DNA from: Bacteroidota bacterium
GTDB lineage: Bacteria; Bacteroidota; Rhodothermia; Rhodothermales; JAAAOL01
Assembly: GCA_009908885.1 (NCBI GenBank)
Contig: JAAAOL010000500.1
Coordinates: forward strand, 1 to 8,599
Direction: 5' to 3'
DNA length: 8,599 nt
This document shows, in pieces, positions 6,613 through 8,599 of the stretch (its first letter is position 1; every line of letters starts with the position of its first letter). The notes under the pieces are model-generated. The model was given only the letters and a program-made list of their open reading frames with translations, was not told where the DNA came from and searched no databases. The translations under genes were made by a program, and so were the position numbers.

Positions 6613-7731
6613 TCAGAGGAGGATCAGGTCGTCCCGGTGGACGGCGACCGGCCCGTAGGCGTAGCCGAGGCGCTCGGCGATGGTGCTGGAGTGGCAGCCC
6701 TGGATCTGGGCCAGCGCGTCTGCGCCGTAGCGCACGATGCCGCGCGCCAGATCCGCACCGTCCGAGTCGCGGATGACGACCGAGTCGCCCCGTTCGAACG
6801 CGCCCTCGACGGCGACGATCCCGGCCGGGAGGAGGCTGCTGCCCTGCTCACGGAGCGCCCGGGCGGCCCCGGCATCGACGGTGATGCGACCCGTCGGGGC
6901 GGGCCCGGCCAGGATCCACCGTTTGCGGCTGTCCAGCGGCGTCTCCAGCGCGGGAAAGCGCGTGCCGACCGCCTCACCCTCCACGATGCGGTGCAGCACG
7001 TCGGGGACGTGTCCGGCGGCGATCACGACGTCGGCCCCGGCGCGGCGGGCCACGTCGGCGGCCTCCAGCTTGGTGGCCATGCCACCCGTGCCCAGGGGCG
7101 TACCGCTTCCGCCCGCCAGCGCCCGCAGCGTGTCGTCAATGGTCTTGACCTCGGGGATCAGTTCGGCGTCGGGGTTGGAGCGCGGATCGGCGGTGAAGAG
7201 GCCCGGCTGGTCGGTCAGCAGGACCAGGAGGTCGGCCTCGGACAGCAGGGCGGCGAGAGCGGAGAGGGTGTCGTTGTCGCCCAGGCGGATTTCCTCATTG
7301 GCGACGGCGTCGTTCTCGTTGATGACGGGCACGATGCGCCGGTCGAGGAGGGCCTGCACGGTGTCGCGGGCGTTCAGGAAGCGCTGGCGGTCCTCCACGT
7401 CCTCGCGCGTGAGCAGGATCTGGCCCACGTGGATGCCGTAGATCTCGAAAAATCGCTCCCACGTGAGCATCAGGCGGCTCTGCCCGACGGCGGCCAGCAT
7501 CTGCTTCGTCGTGATCGTGGCGGGCAGCTCGGGAAAGCCGAGCCGCTCCCGCCCGGCGGCGATGGCGCCGGAGGTGCATACCAGCAGGTCGCGTCCCTCG
7601 GCGTGCAGCGCGGCGCACTGGCGCACCAACTCGACCAGGTGCGGGCGGTTCAGCCGGGGCGTCCCGCCGGTCAGCACGCTCGTGCCCACCTTCACCACGA
7701 TCCGCTCGTACGTTCGACGTTCCTCGGGCAT
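6613..7731 (-). CDS. proB: Glutamate 5-kinase with C-terminal PUA domain
   Basis: ProB phosphorylates glutamate on the gamma-carboxyl group with ATP, the first and usually proline-inhibited step of proline synthesis. The protein is 372 residues, matching the full-length two-domain form. The amino-acid kinase domain (about 8-260) contains VVKVGTSVL with K14, TSGAIAAG (53-60), the glutamate-binding block INENDAVA (137-144), LTDQPGLF (172-179) and GTGGMATK (214-221). The PUA domain follows at about 275-360 with TGRITVDAGAARAL, SSLLPAGIVAVEG and the GIVRYGAD region. It is the first gene of the run proB-proA-PIG-L. The start ATG at 7731 is about 32 nt after a predicted transcription start. There is no Shine-Dalgarno motif. 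Confidence 0.98.
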   Translation of the reverse strand: MPEERRTYERIVVKVGTSVLTGGTPRLNRPHLVELVRQCAALHAEGRDLLVCTSGAIAAGRERLGFPELPATITTKQMLAAVGQSRLMLTWERFFEIYGIHVGQILLTREDVEDRQRFLNARDTVQALLDRRIVPVINENDAVANEEIRLGDNDTLSALAALLSEADLLVLLTDQPGLFTADPRSNPDAELIPEVKTIDDTLRALAGGSGTPLGTGGMATKLEAADVARRAGADVVIAAGHVPDVLHRIVEGEAVGTRFPALETPLDSRKRWILAGPAPTGRITVDAGAARALREQGSSLLPAGIVAVEGAFERGDSVVIRDSDGADLARGIVRYGADALAQIQGCHSSTIAERLGYAYGPVAVHRDDLILL

Positions 7732-7934
7732 CAGCAGGGTGCGGCAGATCCTATGCGATCCGGAAACGACAAGAATACCGTACGGCCCTCTGGATCACAA
7801 ATATGCCTTGGAAGAGAAGCGTTCAGAGCGCGAGACGATGCCCGGCCCTGCCTCGTCCGGCATCGCGTTTTCGGTGTTTCTGGGTTACCTTCAGGAGCGC
7901 CGCCCAAGAATACCAGGACTCATTGGACGCCGGG
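7732..7934. promoter_or_regulatory. Divergent intergenic spacer between proB and the zinc-ribbon gene
   Basis: Both flanking genes are transcribed away from this 203-bp spacer. The side nearer proB carries a promoter candidate described separately (7770-7801). For the plus-strand gene I see only a weak -7-like TACCTTCA at 7886-7893 without a matching upstream box. The plus-strand frame of the zinc-ribbon gene is open back to 7803, but the extension is arginine- and serine-rich, contains no domain, and is best treated as non-coding. Confidence 0.4.
7770..7801 (-). promoter_or_regulatory. Candidate Bacteroidota-type promoter for the proB-proA-PIG-L operon
   Basis: On the minus strand an exact -33 box TTTG (7801-7798) is followed by 20 nt and then TATTCTTG (7777-7770), which differs from the Bacteroidota -7 consensus TAnnTTTG at one position. 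Transcription would start near 7763 and leave a leader of about 32 nt before the proB ATG. Position, spacing and orientation all fit, but short motifs like this can arise by chance. Confidence 0.45.
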
Positions 7935-8399
7935 ATGGCACAGCCGATCCACATCTGCCCCCGCTGCGACGCCGAGTATCGGGCAACGGTGCGTACATGC
8001 GCGGACTGCGACGTGCGGCTCGTTCGGAAAACACACTACGAGCGGGCCCTCGACCCGCTTCCCTTTTCCGAGGATCTCGTCGCGGTGCGGACGGACGTGA
8101 CGCGGTTGATCAAGCGCCTGGCGGACGCCCTCGCCAGGGCAGGCATTCGGTGCCACGTGGCCTTCGACCGTAAATACCACAGTGCCGGCGCCGTAGAAGG
8201 ATCGGCCCTGTACTATCACACCCTGTACGTGCGGCCGGAGCGGGAGGAGGACGCCCGGCGCGTGGAACGACGTCTGGAGCAGGAGGCCGACGTGGAAGAC
8301 GCGGCAGAGGACGAGGAGGCCTGCCCGGCCTGTGGAGCGCCACGTGATCCGGGCGCACCGGAGTGTCCGGACTGTGGACTGTTCCTCGGTACGACATAA
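7935..8399 (+). CDS. Small protein with paired zinc-ribbon knuckles around a DUF2007-like middle
   Basis: This is a 154-residue acidic protein. It opens with a four-cysteine knuckle (C8, C11, C22, C25) and closes with another (C130, C133, C144, C147). Both have the spacing C-x2-C-x10-C-x2-C, typical of structural zinc ribbons. Between them, residues 47-118 read as strand-helix-strand-strand-helix: LVAVRTD, then a helix ending in LARAGIRCHVAF, then ALYYHTLYVRPERE, then a charged helix DARRVERRLEQE. That layout resembles DUF2007, a small GlnB-like putative signal-transducing domain often found next to zinc ribbons. The match is by eye and not certain. An acidic linker (about 117-129) precedes the second knuckle. 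I chose the ATG at 7935 because the domain begins immediately after it. No function is known. It is divergent from proB and convergent with the partial gene at 8442. Confidence 0.85.
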   Translation: MAQPIHICPRCDAEYRATVRTCADCDVRLVRKTHYERALDPLPFSEDLVAVRTDVTRLIKRLADALARAGIRCHVAFDRKYHSAGAVEGSALYYHTLYVRPEREEDARRVERRLEQEADVEDAAEDEEACPACGAPRDPGAPECPDCGLFLGTT

Positions 8400-8417
8400 T
8401 CCCGAGGTGATGGGGAG

Positions 8418-8431
8418 CGCTCGCAGGAGCG
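8418..8431. terminator. Weak hairpin between convergent genes
   Basis: CGCTC (8418-8422) and GAGCG (8427-8431) form a 5-bp stem with a 4-nt loop in the 42-bp gap between two convergent stop codons. The position suits a bidirectional terminator, but the stem is short and has no T-tract on either side. Confidence 0.2.
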
Positions 8432-8441
8432 GAGAAGCCGT

Positions 8442-8599
8442 CTATGCCTCGTCTGGCGCTGCGGCCTGCGCGGCCTCGTCGTCGGCAGCGGGGGGAGACG
8501 GTGGCTCCGGCGGGGTCGACGTAGGGGCTGCCGTGGCGGGGCGGAGCACGTCGTCGGCCTCGCCGTATTCTTCGATGAACATTTCCCAGACGGCCAGAA
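8442..8599 (-). CDS. C-terminal end of an unrecognised protein (start beyond window)
   Basis: A minus-strand frame enters from the right edge and ends at TAG (8444-8442), giving 51 visible residues. The first part, LAVWEMFIEEYGEADDVLR, looks like the end of a folded domain. The rest is a low-complexity tail rich in Pro, Ala, Asp and Glu, ending QAAAPDEA. I do not recognise the family and cannot assign a function. Support comes from codon use like its neighbours, an uninterrupted frame and a convergent placement that leaves a short normal gap to the zinc-ribbon gene. Confidence 0.6.
   Translation of the reverse strand, partial: LAVWEMFIEEYGEADDVLRPATAAPTSTPPEPPSPPAADDEAAQAAAPDEA

Noticed and set aside
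7803..7934. N-terminal extension of the zinc-ribbon protein from an upstream ATG at 7803
   Set aside because: The added 44 residues are basic, low in structure and outside any domain, and would fill the region expected to hold promoters.
2988..8100. Very long plus-strand open frames (2988-5417 and 5290-8100) antisense to PIG-L, proA and proB
   Set aside because: They lie opposite strongly supported genes, and their translations are rich in Arg, Gly, Val and Ala with no domain. Scarcity of stop codons in the opposite frame is expected for GC-rich genes.

Overview
This is a GC-rich chromosomal window with dense, ordinary-looking bacterial coding. The genome appears to come from the Bacteroidota/Rhodothermota side of the tree, perhaps a Rhodothermia or Salinibacter relative. 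Three lines support this, none of them decisive. No start codon in the window has a convincing AGGAGG-type ribosome binding site. The best promoter candidates fit the Bacteroidota TTTG / TAnnTTTG pattern better than a classical -35/-10. The long PIG-L lipoprotein has an architecture I associate with that group. A 16S or single-copy marker gene from the same contig would settle the question.

Layout, left to right. (1) 1-1011, minus: an AFG1/ZapE-like P-loop ATPase, cut at its C-terminal end by the window edge. (2) 1012-1240: a divergent intergenic spacer. (3) 1241-1972, plus, and 2011-2724, minus: two OmpR/PhoB-type response regulators facing each other with 38 bp between them and no histidine kinase in the window. 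(4) 2725-3020: 296 bp without a gene, holding a nested inverted-repeat structure, a 12-bp palindrome and a candidate promoter for the second regulator. (5) 7731 down to 3021, minus: a tight three-gene unit proB - proA - PIG-L lipoprotein (gaps of 15 and 43 bp), with a Bacteroidota-like promoter candidate just upstream of proB. (6) 7935-8399, plus: a small protein with two cysteine knuckles of identical spacing flanking a middle segment that resembles DUF2007. (7) 8442-8599, minus: the C-terminal tail of an unrecognised protein.

Functionally, ProB and ProA carry out the first two steps of proline synthesis from glutamate (phosphorylation, then reduction to glutamate semialdehyde). The third enzyme, ProC, is not here. 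The PIG-L lipoprotein downstream is predicted to sit outside the cytoplasm and has no obvious link to proline, so its co-transcription may be incidental. The paired regulators are the main signalling element, but their kinase partners and targets cannot be read from this window.

I do not see a mobile element, CRISPR array, tRNA, rRNA or clear defence system. The most unusual parts are the structured spacer at 2915-3017, the orphan convergent regulator pair, the lipoprotein fusion and the twin-knuckle zinc protein. None of these amounts to proof of a new system.
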